DNA of 64,000 bases, from assembly GCA_947652605.1 (NCBI GenBank), contig OX393584.1, forward strand, positions 31,235,467 to 31,299,466. Direction: 5' to 3'. The translations under genes were made by a program, and so were the position numbers. The notes beneath the pieces are model-generated. The model was given only the letters and a program-made list of their open reading frames with translations. It was not told the origin of the DNA and made no database searches. Below, one piece after another: positions 12,300 to 24,945 of this stretch; the first letter of the stretch is position 1; each line of letters begins with the position of its first letter. The stretch is from Elmis aenea (taxonomy: Eukaryota; Arthropoda; Insecta; Coleoptera; Elmidae).

Positions 12300-12897
12300 C
12301 AAGGTAGGGTTACGATACGTTGTCGCTACAATTTGATTAAGGCTGTGTTTATTGCATCAAGGACATCAAAACTAAATGTTTTCCAGAGTTATACGTTGGC
12401 TATGAATTTGTCAGAGTTAAACCGAAATTCTTCCATTCATCAATGTGCGCATCCTTTGCAAGTAAAATGGTGCAAAGTTTATGAAAAAGTCTTGAACGGT
12501 TCCGGAGAAAAACGTCAAAAATGAAACCCCTGCATAAGCGCTATGATTTAAGAAGTTGTGGTATATCTGTAGGTATATCTATGCGACTTGCACAGGAGTA
12601 AAAACCGTTTTTACAAACGCCTCGTTTTTCGCGTATTTCTCCGGAACCGTTTAAGATTTTTTCAAAAACTGCACCATTTTACTAACAAAGGATGCGCGCA
12701 TTTGTAAATAGAAAAAAATCGATTTTGTCTCTGACGATTTATTTTTATTATTCAGCTTTTCAGTTTTTCCCCTATTTTTCCGAAGAAAATGCCCAGTGGC
12801 ACGTATGACTCTGCAAAACATTTAGTCTTGATGTTCTTGATGCAATAAACACAGCCTCGATCAGATTCTAGCGACATCGTATAGTGACCTTCCCTGC
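12300..12897. mobile_element. 0.6-kb MITE with long inverted repeats, CTTA-flanked
   Basis: The left arm begins CAAGGTAGGGTTACGATACG and contains GGCTGTGTTTATTGCATCAA. The right arm read on the minus strand begins CAGGGAAGGTCACTATACG and contains the same 20-bp motif. The arms stay alignable for well over 100 bp on each side, including TAAATGTTTT(C/G)CAGAGT. CTTA stands immediately outside both ends, as expected for a short target duplication. The internal frame at 12249-12524 follows the repeat arm and is not a gene. Confidence 0.8.
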
Positions 12898-14215
12898 TTA
12901 ATACCTATGTTTATTAAAATGTACAAAAAAAAAAACTCAACAAAGAGCCAATAGTTACAGTTTTTAATCAAAAATAATGTTACGTTTGGGTTAGTTAAAA
13001 ACATGTTAAGTTCGAAAAAATAATTGAATGATACTTGTTGATAATGAAATTTTATCAACAGCAATGAAAAACGCGTCTAAGACCAAAATACAGTACCTAT
13101 ATATCAAAAGTCTGTAGGTACTACATTTTTATGGTCTATTGATATCAACATCTCGACCACATTATATTTTAGTAACTCTCAAGGTACACATTTTTTTTGT
13201 ATTTTTAGTTTTTAGGTTTTAGGAACAACTTACAATTGACCATAACAGTCGCCCATTAAACTAAAAGTAACTTTTAATTATTTAACCGTATAGTCAACAA
13301 ATGTAATTATTAAATTTGATTGACCTTGTATTCAAAATTCAGTATTTGAAATTGTAGAGAAAATATTTTCACGGAGTGTGTGTATGTGCATGCTACATGT
13401 ATTTCGAAATATAATTATAACCGTGACGTGTAACCTTTCGTTCATTTTTGGCTTCAACGTATTAGTTAGACGGTCAAACTGCTATAGCATAATTAATCTC
13501 GGTGGCTTTAGTTTGTACAGTAACATGTATTTATTTCTAATTGAGGACTCAAATTGTATCGAGCTTGTATTTGCCGGCAGTATCAGTTCTTACAGGTACG
13601 TGTTGCATTGCTCAATGCATAAAAAATTATCGCATGGTTAGAACAAAGTTATTTCGCTACCACTTAAAGAAATAATAAAGTTGTATAAAATTGATGTACG
13701 TTTTTAATTAGAAATAAGTACCTATGTTGATATCTGAAAGTATGTATTAAATAATATAAACCAGTGTATGTACCTGTTCCCTCTACAATTTCTTGTAGAT
13801 AACATAAAACATTTTATTATTACAAGTTAGTAGGTTAGGTTCCAAATTATTGTGCGTCCTGATTTATGTTTAATTAATTCGTTTTTCTGCAAGTACGTTG
13901 TCATATTGTCAACTTATTGCTATAAGTATTATTATACAGCTATTTCCCACTATTACTCTTACCTATATCTACATGCTACACCTCCCTTACTAATTATAAA
14001 CTTTTGCTGTAAATTAACTTTTACAAAACTCTGGAGATTTTCTATTTCTCTTTGGTCTTATCACATCTTGGGATTCAAATTCTTTAAGAGTTCCTATTAT
14101 TTGTTCTTGCGTTGCACCGATTTCACCTTCATTAGGCATGGTTGACCGTTTGTTTTATCACTACTCTTTTATAACTTTTACGCGTTTAGCGATATTTAAC
14201 AAGTTTATTTTTTTA
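12898..14215 (+). other. Intron 1, middle part
   Basis: AT-rich. Contains one copy (about 13930-13980) of a 50-bp motif with TTTCCCACTATTACTC and TATCTACATG that recurs at about 14425-14465. No exon is supported. Confidence 0.4.
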
Positions 14216-14348
14216 CCTCGTCGCCACTGTAGTGTTTATCTAATGGTTACTTGATAACACTAATTAAATAAAACACTATTTTTTCCGATCTTGTCGTCAC
14301 TGTAATGTTTATCTAATGGTTACTTGATAACACTAATTAAATAAAACC
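14216..14348. repeat. Tandem duplication, 73-bp period
   Basis: TCG(C/T)CACTGTARTGTTTATC at 14221 and 14294 opens two nearly identical copies that share ATGGTTACTTGATAACACTA and end AATTAAATAAAAC. The difference of 73 bp gives the period. It is a simple local duplication within intron 1. Confidence 0.85.
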
Positions 14349-15300
14349 CCATTTATTTCTCATATATTTATTTAACAAAATACTCAACCTTAATGATGAC
14401 CAAATAAACCGGAACTGCGCTATACAGCTTTTTCCCACTATTACTCATATCTACATATCTACATGGTATAAATATAAAAACCTAAATTGACTTTCAAACG
14501 TAGAACACATTTTGCCGATTTATTTTATCGTAATTTACTGTATTTTGCATAGTATTGCCAGTCTTTTTTCCTCCAATACAACAATGCGAAACAGCTGACG
14601 ATGTTAAAATTGTATTTAAAAAAAAAAAACGAAAAATTTGTTATAGAGAACGTAAATTAAGATCGCAAAGGAATATGGTGAGACTAAGTAGTATTAACAC
14701 ATTGATTTAGCGATATTTACACCGCTAACACCTCTCAAAACACAGAGGACGATTATTATGTTGTATGAAATTAAAATGTTGTCGAGAGGTGATAACCATT
14801 ACAAGTTTTTTATTATGTTGATATATCATAATTGATTCGTTTCAGGTTTCAGATTCCACCGCACATACGAAGTTATTTTATACACAGCAAAATATACAGG
14901 GGTTTTTAACAAATTTTTAATTAAATGTACTTGCCAATCAAAATCGATAATTCGAACCAGAAACATTATCCTTTAACATTCTCAATGTTATTGAGTTATT
15001 GTTTAGCAATCGTATTATTATAGACACTTAAAAACAAATAGATCGCTATATGTCGTTTTGTATGAACATCTGGTCGCAGTACCGTAAAAATGTACTGATA
15101 GTTAACTTCAAACTGACAACTTAATATTTAAATACTAAACTAAGATTTACTGTGCTATTTGTGTAAATTGTTCTATTAGAAACAAGGCAGATATTGCAGG
15201 AGCAGGTTTTCTTTGCACACTTATCGCTTTCCCTTTTTACTGAAAACATTTTCGCAGAGACGAGGAGATGCTTTGTCTTTCCATTGTTTAGGACCTCTGA
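14349..15300 (+). other. Intron 1, continued
   Basis: AT-rich, with the second copy of the 50-bp motif noted at about 13930. Nothing else recognised. Confidence 0.4.
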
Positions 15301-15302
15301 AA

Positions 15303-15316
15303 AGGTCAAAGTTCGA
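15303..15316 (+). promoter_or_regulatory. Nuclear-receptor DR1-like site
   Basis: AGGTCAAAGTTCGA is close to the direct repeat of AGGTCA with one-base spacing that HNF4 and RXR-class receptors bind. A single 13-bp match in 64 kb can occur by chance. It lies at the edge of a CG-richer segment, which slightly raises its interest. Confidence 0.25.
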
Positions 15317-15769
15317 TCTCAACGGTGCTGCCGCGGAGCGGCCTTAAATAGATTTACTTAGTTCGCGTGAGCTTCTGCAGGGACGCAGATACGAAGTATA
15401 ACCCTTTCATTTTTTTTAATGTAGAACTAATATCTTGTAGTCCAGTTCAGTGCGCACAAGATATACGTATGAATATTCAAAATGAGAATCGATCGTGCAG
15501 TGACGGACACTTGCGACGATGCGACTATTTTTTCCAAAAAGCTCGTCGTAACGGGTGGACAGGGTTGTTGTTAATCTACCCAATTGTAATGACGTGCAAT
15601 ATTATTCTGTGTCTTCTTGTTACAAATGCATCATGTTCAAGTGTTGTACACGCCCCAGAGTACGTATGAGATACCGGCTCGCGTATTATTGTACAATGTC
15701 GCTTATTGACATTAAATCTTCACAATTAAACGAAAAGTCGGCATATTAACAGTGTAGTAGTGACAGTAT

Positions 15770-15960
15770 TGGGTAGCATAGGAACCAATAGAACAGGTGG
15801 GTAGGCCTGTCGCAATGTCACCGAGTAGTAGGGATGTCACCAGATTAAAAGCGCAAGCGCTGGGCGGGCGCTGGTCTGTCACCTGCAGATACGCCTATCT
15901 CACCCACTCCACAGTGCCACCTGGTGGGGTAATCTTGGCATCTTATTAGGTCCATTTCTC
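15770..15960. promoter_or_regulatory. GC-richer intronic block with CTCF-like site
   Basis: This block contrasts with its AT-rich surroundings. At 15912-15927 the minus strand reads CCACCAGGTGGCACTG, a close match to the core of the consensus bound by CTCF, which insects also have. A small palindrome (AGCGCAAGCGCT) lies at 15850-15861. The block sits in intron 1 between the two candidate promoters, where an insulator or promoter-tethering element would make sense. This is motif evidence only. Confidence 0.35.
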
Positions 15961-16309
15961 CAGGTCTGCTTACTACCAGTAAATGCAATTTGTTGACTGT
16001 GGGTAATTCGAAAAAGTTTGGCAAAATTAAAATTTTGCTAACATTTGCAGGAATTACAAATATTTTTTTTCATCAATATTTTATAAAATTGTAATGTGTT
16101 ATCACTTACACTCTACATCTCTTACTTCAACTATGGATATATGAGACTTTTATTAACTATGGATTGCTGCTATTAGTATTTTATTAAACCAATTTAATGC
16201 AGCATGGTTTGAAGCAATAGATTCTTGATTAATTATTTTTATTATTGGAATGCTAATTTTTCACATTAGAAGAGTGTTTTTTTGCTAATAAAATCAGATA
16301 TATTAATAC

Positions 16310-16545
16310 TCTGGTAGCGCATTTAGAGCGCGCAGAGGCGGGGCTTCGTCGAGTTGTCACTGTGAAAGAGACTGTCACTTGTCCCCAACGTTGCGCATGC
16401 GTCGCATCGAGGGGACCATAGGCCGTCGCGACGCTGTGACACGCCCGGCGTCCAAGCGACCCTTGACCCCTCAGTGCCCAACTGACGGTCATACGTATGT
16501 GTGTTGCTCGTTGGCTCTCTTGATTTGAGGCCGTTCGGACAATAA
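16310..16545. promoter_or_regulatory. CpG-rich intronic block, possible extra promoter or enhancer
   Basis: Dense CG content (GCGCGCAGAGGCGGGGC, TTGCGCATGCGTCGCATC, CGTCGCGACGC) resembles the block upstream of the first exon. No ATG with a good donor follows within a few hundred bases. It could be an alternative non-coding first exon with its promoter, a regulatory element, or a GC-rich transposon remnant. Confidence 0.35.
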
Positions 16546-18166
16546 CGTAATCTTACCAGGGTAGATACATTTTATTTGATAATTGTCTTCAATTATCACA
16601 GATATGCCGGGCTATTTGTAAATATGCAGTTTTCATTTGTGGGTAATTTGGTTAAACATGGTGAGTGATTATATAAAATACTGACATTTACGATGGCATT
16701 GATAAAATGATTATACTGTACAAAAGACGTGTTGAGTAGAAACGAGACGACATCGATATGCAAACGAAACTGATTAGACTAGATATACAGTAAACTTTAT
16801 CCTTGATAAACAGTTTAAAAGGAAAAACACAAATACTTACCAAACTCTTATGTTTTTGAGTTGAATCAATATATGTACTTACACATAAATGCTGATTGTT
16901 TATACCAGAGGGACAAATGTTGACATTTTGTCGGTACTGTACTGTTAGTTATTTCGAAGCTATTAGTCGCAATTTTGAGAAACGGCATAAATTTAAAGTT
17001 GTATATAAATACCCGCCGCAGTTTCCAACTCACCGTTAGAATATGTGGTTTTGATTAATGCCTTAATTTAAAATCTTTTCAAATTCTTGCTAGTTCTGTT
17101 TCTGTATGTAATTGATATAATTTGTTACGTTGCGCATCTGCCTAGGGTGACCTTTTAAGTCACGTTTTTTATTTTGTCCTATACTTGCACAAAGATGTAA
17201 ATCTGTGCTGTGTTAGTAATTAGAAATTTTCGGTTTTAATAAAAATTTAGTTCTAATTTCCTTTAGTTTGAACGATCTAATTAAACATGTGGAATATAAA
17301 TCTTATTAAATATTACGGAGTAAATAAAATTTCTTAACGTAGTACCTACATATAAGTATACAAATATAAAACATTTTAGTAGGTAGATAAGTATATGTAT
17401 TTTTATTGCATTATTTGTACCTACCTACTAATTTCGTAATTTCATCTAAGTCAAATATCCCTATTAAAATACAAAACTTTGACTTGACTGAATTCCAGTG
17501 CTGAACGAGTAAGAGATTTGTTTAGAAAAGTGTAAATTAATCGAATTATCATATATATATTTCAATCAAAATTGAACCTGTTATGGGCTTACCTAAAGGC
17601 CGTGTAACTTTGTGCGTAAGATAAAAATTATTAAACGTATCAAGACGTAAACCTCCCATGTCGACAGTAACGATAGTAGGTAAATCTGTCGCTAACAACG
17701 TTGGTGAAAATTACAATTTTATCACATAACTGATGAGGTTCAAAACTTTGAAAATCAACTAAATGTGGTCGCTCATACTGGTTTTGCTGAATACAGCCCG
17801 AGGGCTGGATATTTAACCAATCTGCTAAACACTTGGGTGTATATTACTCTATTAAAATCACTATTTATCAACGGAATGCCGCTCCGTGCTCTGAATATAA
17901 ATGATGTATACATTGATTGAAAGTTAAGTAGGAAACTTTTCGTACTTAAAACACCTCGTTCGTTATTCTAGTGGCACCTTACTTGTATCTTATCTTGTAA
18001 TATTCGATGCTCACGAGGCGGCTTACGATACCTTTTTATGTCATGTTAGTATCGTTCTATTGTATTAAAATATGTTATTTGATATGATTCTTACGTAAAC
18101 GGGAACGTTACGCGAAAATTATTTCATTTTTCACCACTTTGCTATATATTTGTTTTCTTATTTCAG
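16546..18166 (+). other. Intron 1, right part
   Basis: AT-rich, ending in the acceptor TTTTCTTATTTCAG at 18166. No other exon seen. Confidence 0.5.
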
Positions 18167-18300
18167 GCGAAGGAGGTAGTAGAAGTCCTGTGGTACCCAA
18201 TCAAAAAGAAAGAACAACGACAGAGATGCCCGCAGCGGCACTTCCACTAAGTGACCGTCACTTTCCAACTACTTCTAGCTCAGGGCTTATGATGGAAGTG
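18167..18300 (+). CDS. Unnamed gene, coding exon 2, route 1
   Basis: The acceptor TTTTCTTATTTCAG and the donor GTAAGT bracket 134 bp that read in frame with the exon at 10248. With the one base carried over this makes 45 whole codons, ending in phase 0 after MMEV. The translation is GEGGSRSPVVPNQKERTTTE, then MPAAALPLSDRHFPTTSSSG, then LMMEV. It is polar and rich in Ser, Thr and Pro, as in disordered N-termini of regulatory proteins. No domain, signal peptide or membrane segment is seen. Two strong splice sites plus phase agreement on both sides support the exon; the identity is unknown. Confidence 0.75.
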
Positions 18301-19300
18301 GTAAGTAGACAGCCGTATTGATTTTAGAGAAGATTTTTGTCCTGCGCTTTGAAATTCTCCGAGACCTGGAGACGGTTCAAATTATTTCGCTAGTGAAGTT
18401 TTACTTTAGTTTTAGCTAGCATGTTTTAACAGTATTGTCAACAATTTTATGGTTGACACAGGACGCGTCATACTTTTATCCTACGAAATCTAAACATCCG
18501 ATGAACTGTTTCAGGCAGAAGACCGTAATGTTCTCCCCACTACTTTAACATACTTATATCCTTTTCTAAATGAACCTCCCACAGTATTTTATTTCCTCCC
18601 ACCCCCCTAGTTTCTGAGAGTTTAATTCAGCACTGACCCATCTCAAGACGACGAAGCATGCGATTGTACAAAACAATACCTTTACATGTGTTTAAGTTTT
18701 GTACTCGTAAATAGAGAGAGAGAGAGAGAGCTCGTTGCTGTCCAAGGCATTCGTTTTGAACAATATAATTTATTTACTCATTGATTCATGCGCACGGGTA
18801 CGCGATTTTAAGCTAACCGCGTGATTAAGGTGTTAATTTATTAATTGATATTAGTATCTACTAAAATTAGCACACTGGCCATTAATAAATACGTTAAAAG
18901 ATATCTTTAAAATCTAGGCTATCTAGACAAACCATAAGCGTGATCGCAAAAAATATTTGCGAGAGCGTAAAAAAATTAGATCAACCTAAATCAAATCATA
19001 GTAAGCAATATACAGCTCTAAATAAACTATTAAGTGTACTAACAACTGAATGTTTCCGATATTCGCACAATTTTTTTCAACAACTGTCGAGTTGCTCAAG
19101 TATAAGTACAAGGAATACAAGCGCCGCGCCAGTTCGGTAGGTGAAGCTTTCGAAGTTTTCGCCGCCCCATTCAACTTCCAAAAGATGGTCTAGTTAACCA
19201 TTTTAATGTCTTTACAGCTAATTAAAGAATCTAATAACGAAAATTAAGTATGTTAAACAGTAATTTCGTTTTTTGCCGATTATGTTCGGTTGAAACCGAG
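18301..19300 (+). other. Start of intron 2 (route 1)
   Basis: AT-rich with a (GA)n microsatellite at about 18714-18730. No exon supported. Confidence 0.5.
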
Positions 19301-19309
19301 CTGTAAGAT

Positions 19310-19560
19310 TTCTAGAGGGGGTAACTATTGGTTAGTGCTATAGCTCACCACTGTGGCGGTTGCAGCGGCGCGCGATCTGAACCGTGTGTATGAATCAATC
19401 ATATGAATACATAGCATGTGTTTTAGCGTGTTCTATAATTTTGACAGTGCACTTTTTTTTATTATGTGTGGACAATTTTGACGCGCGTTAGATCGATCCA
19501 TCCTAAATTTAAATCCATTGTTTTGTGTGACAGTGCGTAAAATGAATTGGTAATAACACT
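19310..19560 (+). promoter_or_regulatory. Candidate promoter 2
   Basis: A short GC-richer segment (GTGGCGGTTGCAGCGGCGCG near 19353-19372) lies about 0.5 kb upstream of the alternative start codon. An initiator-like TCAGTT at 19752-19757 is another possible start site. No TATA box is well placed. It is supported mainly by the coding exon that follows. Confidence 0.4.
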
Positions 19561-19902
19561 CCGACACCTTTCCGCATGACTTTTATATTATTATGCCCAA
19601 AGAACAATATTTTTCAAATATTTCTTAAGTGACACTAAACGTTTTACAAGGAAGTGCGTGACGAAGCCGTGCGTGATTAAAAAAACATTAAATATTTTAT
19701 TTGTGGTCTTGCTTATGACTTTTCGATGGCTCGTTTTATAATTTCGCGCTCTCAGTTCCCGAAAATGTAATGAACGAAATTTAAGTTCAGGAATTTAAAA
19801 CTGTTGTAAAAAAATTGTTAACAAACCTTAAAATGATGTTCCAGTGAAAATTGTTAATAAAGTTGAAGATGTGCGTGTGATGTTGGTATTGTGGGTGCAT
19901 CG

Positions 19903-20064
19903 ATGCTTACTTGTCAACCAATGCTTCTAATGCCTAATAGCGGTAGCAGTACTACCCAAAGCCCACGGGCAGGGCCTCCTTTTAACTACGGACTTTTTCC
20001 TGATCGTTATTCTTTGAATTCATTAGCCATGGGGACATCACAGCCTTTAAGGCCTCCACTAAAT
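19903..20064 (+). CDS. Unnamed gene, alternative first coding exon, route 2
   Basis: ATG at 19903 opens 54 codons that end exactly at the donor AAT|GTAAGT in phase 0, the same phase as the exon ending at 18300. Both can therefore be joined to the exon at 48883. The product starts MLTCQPMLLMPNSGSSTTQS, continues through FNYGLFPDRYSLNSLAMG, and ends RPPLN. Codon use is mixed and the composition is protein-like, unlike the AT-driven random frames nearby. The frame stays open upstream to 19867 but has no earlier ATG. Two short upstream ORFs begin at 19869 and 19880, which may limit translation. No acceptor is evident upstream, so I treat it as a first exon. No domain is recognised. Confidence 0.7.
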
Positions 20065-23000
20065 GTAAGTCAATGGAGCTGACCAAAATGAGTTATTTCA
20101 CCACCTTTAAATCAGGAATTGCAAGCTAGCGACAATATTCAGAAATTACTAAGTAATTTCGCGATTATTTTGCATGCTTTCAATCGTAACGTTTATATTT
20201 ACACTTTAAGAAGTTATTATCCTGATGTGCTCAAATATTTAGTAAATATTGTACCGAGAAACTTCTTAAAAAGGTTGTAACTGCACTATAACCAACGCAC
20301 CACCAAAGAGGAATTTTAAAGATGATATTTATATTATTTATATATCTTTATATCATTATAATAATAGTAGTAGCTCCTTGTCCAGGACCAGGTATCTTTA
20401 CAAAACGATTGGAAAACTTAAACCTGTTTTTACTATAATCGACGACTTAATAATCCAACTAAATTATACGCTCTGTTAACGATTTAGTTGTCATTTTATC
20501 AAACATTTAGTCTTGCGTGCTAAGAACGTACACGGTTCCTTATTTACCTCTTTACGTACCTAGCATGGACACAAATTTCTTGTGTGCCACTGCAGGTTTT
20601 TTTTTGATTTGTTTTGATGTTGTTTCTTTTTGAAAATAATTTTTTTAGCAAAACGCATCGCTTAATACTGATTTTTTTCGTACTACTAGATGTACATATT
20701 TTTAATGGCGGTTGCATTTTAGTTTTAACTTTTTAATGGCACCTGCCACTGATACAAAAATTTAATTTTACAGGCCGCGAATATTTCGGAGCCTCTGGTT
20801 ACAACTTTGCCAATTTTTTGCCAAGCGAGGGTAGCTAACCGTTGCGATTGCATATATTACAACATCATTCTAACGTAGCTTATGTTGATGATTTATTAGC
20901 GAGACCGATTTAATCAACGTCTGTTTAGGTATGTTTCATGCTAATTCGCTTGTATTTATTATATCGGATATTGGTAGCAATCGCGAACCGCTTAATTTAC
21001 GATCAGATTTGGTACACTTGAACAAACTCTTTTGTCGAATTACTCGATCGCAATAATAATGTGTAACGGTAAGATAAATTAATCAGATCGCTGATAGTTG
21101 ACAATCCGCGGTGATACGTTTTTAGAACGTTTAGAACTAATCGAAAACGTCGCTCGACGATTCGTCGATTTGTCGTGGCAGAATCGAAAACAAACAAAGT
21201 CACTACTGTTATTTGATATCAAGAAAATAATGTGATCGTTCACGCTACGGTGTGATGTCTTCAGAAATTGAGTTCGGGACAAAGGTGATTGTCTATCAAA
21301 GAGTTGGTGCACGCTACTCCGCAGCTATCGCATGCCAATTCGCGAGAATTATTTATAAATTGGAATCGTTCGCTTGTCAACATATCATGCCGGCTGTTGT
21401 TCCTGGTGTAGCCTTAAGACCGGTGTTGCTCAAGAGTCAAGACCAATGAGCAGCAATAAGAAACTAAAACAAATTCAAAATTGACAGTAAACTGCGCGAA
21501 TTTCAGCCCAACGGAAATTGTCACGAAACATTTCTATTGTAATTGGTAATCGGACATGTGTCGAAGCAGTCATGGACAATGGACGGCTTTTTTTGTCCTG
21601 ACATGCTTTTGCGGTCTAGCAAGTCTGTGGTTTCTTCTAATTTTTACCAGTTGTTCACTGGGCGTGTTAGGAAACTTTGGAAGCGATTGTCATATGTTCC
21701 AAACGTCGCAATTAAATATTGTCTAGTTACAATACTTACTCGCGGTTAACCATAATTATTGGAAAAACTTTGGAGCTGATTCGAATACTTAATTTTCAAA
21801 AAAAACTATAACCTCATGGTTTTGTGTCGGTCTCGTATCGTATGCTAAGACACACACACACAGACGCATATTTTATTTGGGCACACTATTTTATTGAAGC
21901 GACACGTAGTACATAATATTGGGCACGTGTCGTTAATTTTTCGCTAAAATTTCACGAAATTTTTGCGATTATTCATTTATTAATTAAATCTACATAACTT
22001 TTTCGTTTTAAAACTGCGCTGAAGTAAGCCGTACAACATGATAAACACACGCAACAAAGTTTTGTTCAGTATTCTCCTCCGTTAATTCAAATTTTGTGAC
22101 CATTGGTTATTTATTAGGGCATTAATCACTGCCGTACGATAAAACAATCGCCAACGAACCGTATTTTTTAAACATTCACACGTACGTTACGCACGTTCAC
22201 AAAAATGTAGCGCATTCGCAATTGCAGTAAAAGTGTCTTATCGACACTAATTGAAAAACGAGTCTAATTAATTTGAATAGAGCCTCAATTTTGTAGCTTT
22301 TATGTGGAATGAATACTTTACATTTCACTTGTAGTCGTTTTTCAGCCAACATTAATAACTTTGCAATTGATTCAGTTGCTGTATGTTAACGGTATATCTG
22401 ATGGTACCGGCCGGCAAATGCGTCTAGTAACCTGATTATATTGTGCCAAAATAATATTTGATTTAAAAATATAATGTAAATTATCGGTTTAAGAAATATA
22501 CATAATCTTTTTTTGCTACAGCAAATAGAAAATCACGCTATTGTATTTATAACTGATGTATCCCTAGGTAATATTAAGCTTTCAATTATATTTAATGGAT
22601 AATTACTATCAATTTATGCTTGTAAATTCTTTGTAATATTAAAGAGCATTTTTGAAACACTAATTATATCTAAGTTAGTTGAGTTGCGTGTTGAAAGTAA
22701 CATTACTTTTTTTTCCAAAATCGTTAAAACTATATAAGTACACTAAAGATGAACTGATTAAAAATTACTTTAATTGTTTTATGCAAAATTTGTGAACAAA
22801 ACAGGAACAAATCCGTTTTCCAAGTCCAACGAAAAGAAATGTTGTAAACGATTTTTGGGGTCTATTCCTTTGTGTATTTTACTGGTAAATAACGAAACTA
22901 GGGCAAATATAAGACGCCGGGGTAAATTTAGAATGGATGTTTTATTTGTAGGTATTTTTACTTATATGTGATTCTCAATCCTTGGGTCACAACCTTTGAT

Positions 23001-23295
23001 ATGCGATAAAATTCAATTTTTTACCTCAATCAGAACATGATTAGTAATCAAATCGTTGGATAATGCTAAAAGAACGGGTTAATTTTTGTTTTATTGAGTA
23101 AACATATTCGTTTCGAAACTAAAAGAAACTTCTAAAAAAGCAAACCTCGGATAATCGTATATGTTAAATAATCGAGATGATTTTAAATGATTTAAAATGA
23201 AATAATACCACCTTCCGATTTCAGCTGCTTTAGTAGTTAATTTAAAAAAATCGAGAAACATACTTGCAGATGTAAACGTAAACACTAGTATTACA
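20065..23295 (+). other. Giant intron, 20.1-23.3 kb
   Basis: AT-rich. A short (AC)n tract lies at about 21850. I see no supported exon or defined mobile element; small open frames near 21000-21750 have no splice or homology support. Confidence 0.45.
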
Positions 23296-23640
23296 TATCT
23301 TCTTCTTCTTAATCGGTTCCTCTTGTACCTTTCAGTGTCGAGGTATTCTTTTCTATTTCTGTGTTATGTTTCTCCACTCCTGCCTATCGTTAGCTAATTG
23401 TGGCACATCTCTCCAGCTGACTCTGCTGCCTCACTTCTTTTTCCCATTTTATTCTTGGTCTTCCTCTATTTCCTTTTCCCTCCATCTTCTTTTTCCATTC
23501 TATTTTCGCGTATCTACTTTCTCGCATGCGTAGTAGATGTCTAAGCCATCTTAATTGATTCGTCTCCATCTTTTTCTTAATATCTGCTACTCCCAGGCTA
23601 TTTCGAATTTTTGCGTTACTGATTTTACATAATATTTCAC
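23296..23640 (-). pseudogene. RTE-type retrotransposon 3' end (C-terminus of reverse transcriptase protein)
   Basis: On the minus strand the translation reads GVADIKKKMETNQLRWLRHL, then RMRESRYAKIEWKKKMEGKG and GRPRIKWEKEV. The order NQLRWL-HL-RM and G(N/K)RGRPR-W is the standard C-terminal signature of RTE-like ORF2. After a frameshift it continues VSWRDVPQLANDRQEWRNIT and stops a few codons later. The element ends AACCGATTAAGAAGAAGAAG, the kind of short repeat tail RTE elements carry instead of poly(A). The copy is 5'-truncated and frameshifted. It lies antisense to the host gene, like the fragment at 48287-48863. Confidence 0.85.
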
Positions 23641-24945
23641 ACTTAAATCAAGTATTAACTGTTAATCCACAAACACAAAACTTAATCGATTATCGTACAA
23701 ATGAATACAATCAATACCAAGTTTGTATTAAATTCAAGTTTCTAATTTTAGGCGTTTTTAATTCTTAAACCATAAGATCAAAACAGTAATTTTTATGATT
23801 AAGAACAATGTGTTCGACTATTTGTGAGTACCTACTTGTAGTAGCAATCTGTCTTTTTAACATGGTACGAATGAAAAATCGTTAAGCAAGGCTACCTTTT
23901 AAGCAAGTGTCAACAAAATTAATAATTTTGTAACATGTTAAAGTTACTGGAAGTTTTTGTAGTACAGGAATGTTACGATGGATGATTCAATCAGTAGATG
24001 TATAAATTATACATTCTCATAGTGTCAAGTTATTCTGTTTTTGTTCTTTAACTTTTTAAAGAGCATTATATTGAAACTTCAAAGTCACACGGTTCTTAGA
24101 CAGTTTGTATCTGTTGTGTTATAAATTAATTTGAATATTTATTTATCATTTCTCAATTCATTGGAGATAAATGTAGTAAGGCATTGTTTGTTTATGTGCG
24201 TAAGAGTTTAATTATAATTTTGTACATTTTAACCTCATATATTTTTATTGAATACATACTATTTTGTAATACATTTTACAATAATGTAAGGAACTTTATT
24301 TTGCTTATGGTCCTTTTAGATTTTTGTGAATTATTTTTTTAATATTTGAATATGTAAAAAATATAATTTAGTTTGATTAATATGCGTTACTATCGTTATC
24401 CTGTAAATTATATGTGATCGGGTTCATGTAATGGATATATAAAATAGTGCCTTTAAATTATTAATCGATATGCTTAAACTAAGATCATATTGTTTAGCTA
24501 AACTCAGTCAGTTCTTGCAACACATGCAGTTATATTCCTTAGCGAAATGTAAAACAAAAAATCCTTTTTTGTAATTAATTGTATCGGTTTTTCTTTTTTA
24601 ATTAAAACAGTTTTAAATCAATCCCAAATTATGTTTAAAGTTGTGCGTTACAAAATCTTTGCTCAGTTTCTCCACTCAGAGTGGCTTTTTTTTTTAGTCT
24701 GGGTTTAGCTATCACTTTCGATTTTATTGTTAGGTGATTTATAAAAATTCGAAGTTTCAGTGTGCCGAAGTGTAGGTATATCTGTTTAAAAAAAACGTCA
24801 CGGCAATTTTTGACACCTCGTGTGTTTTTTGGTAAAGATTGAATTTGTTTTATACAGATAGGTACTGCTTCAATAAATACGTTCGTGCAGAAGGGCTATT
24901 AAAAGATATAAACTACCATACAATAGTATTTATATAGGCTAACTA
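23641..24945 (+). other. Giant intron, continued
   Basis: Very AT-rich, no exon or repeat identified. Confidence 0.45.

Noticed and set aside
12249..12524. 91-codon plus-strand frame
   Set aside because: Overlaps the arm of an inverted-repeat MITE and matches no protein family.
16253..16492. 79-codon minus-strand frame
   Set aside because: Composition-driven frame in a CpG-rich block, no splice sites or family motif.
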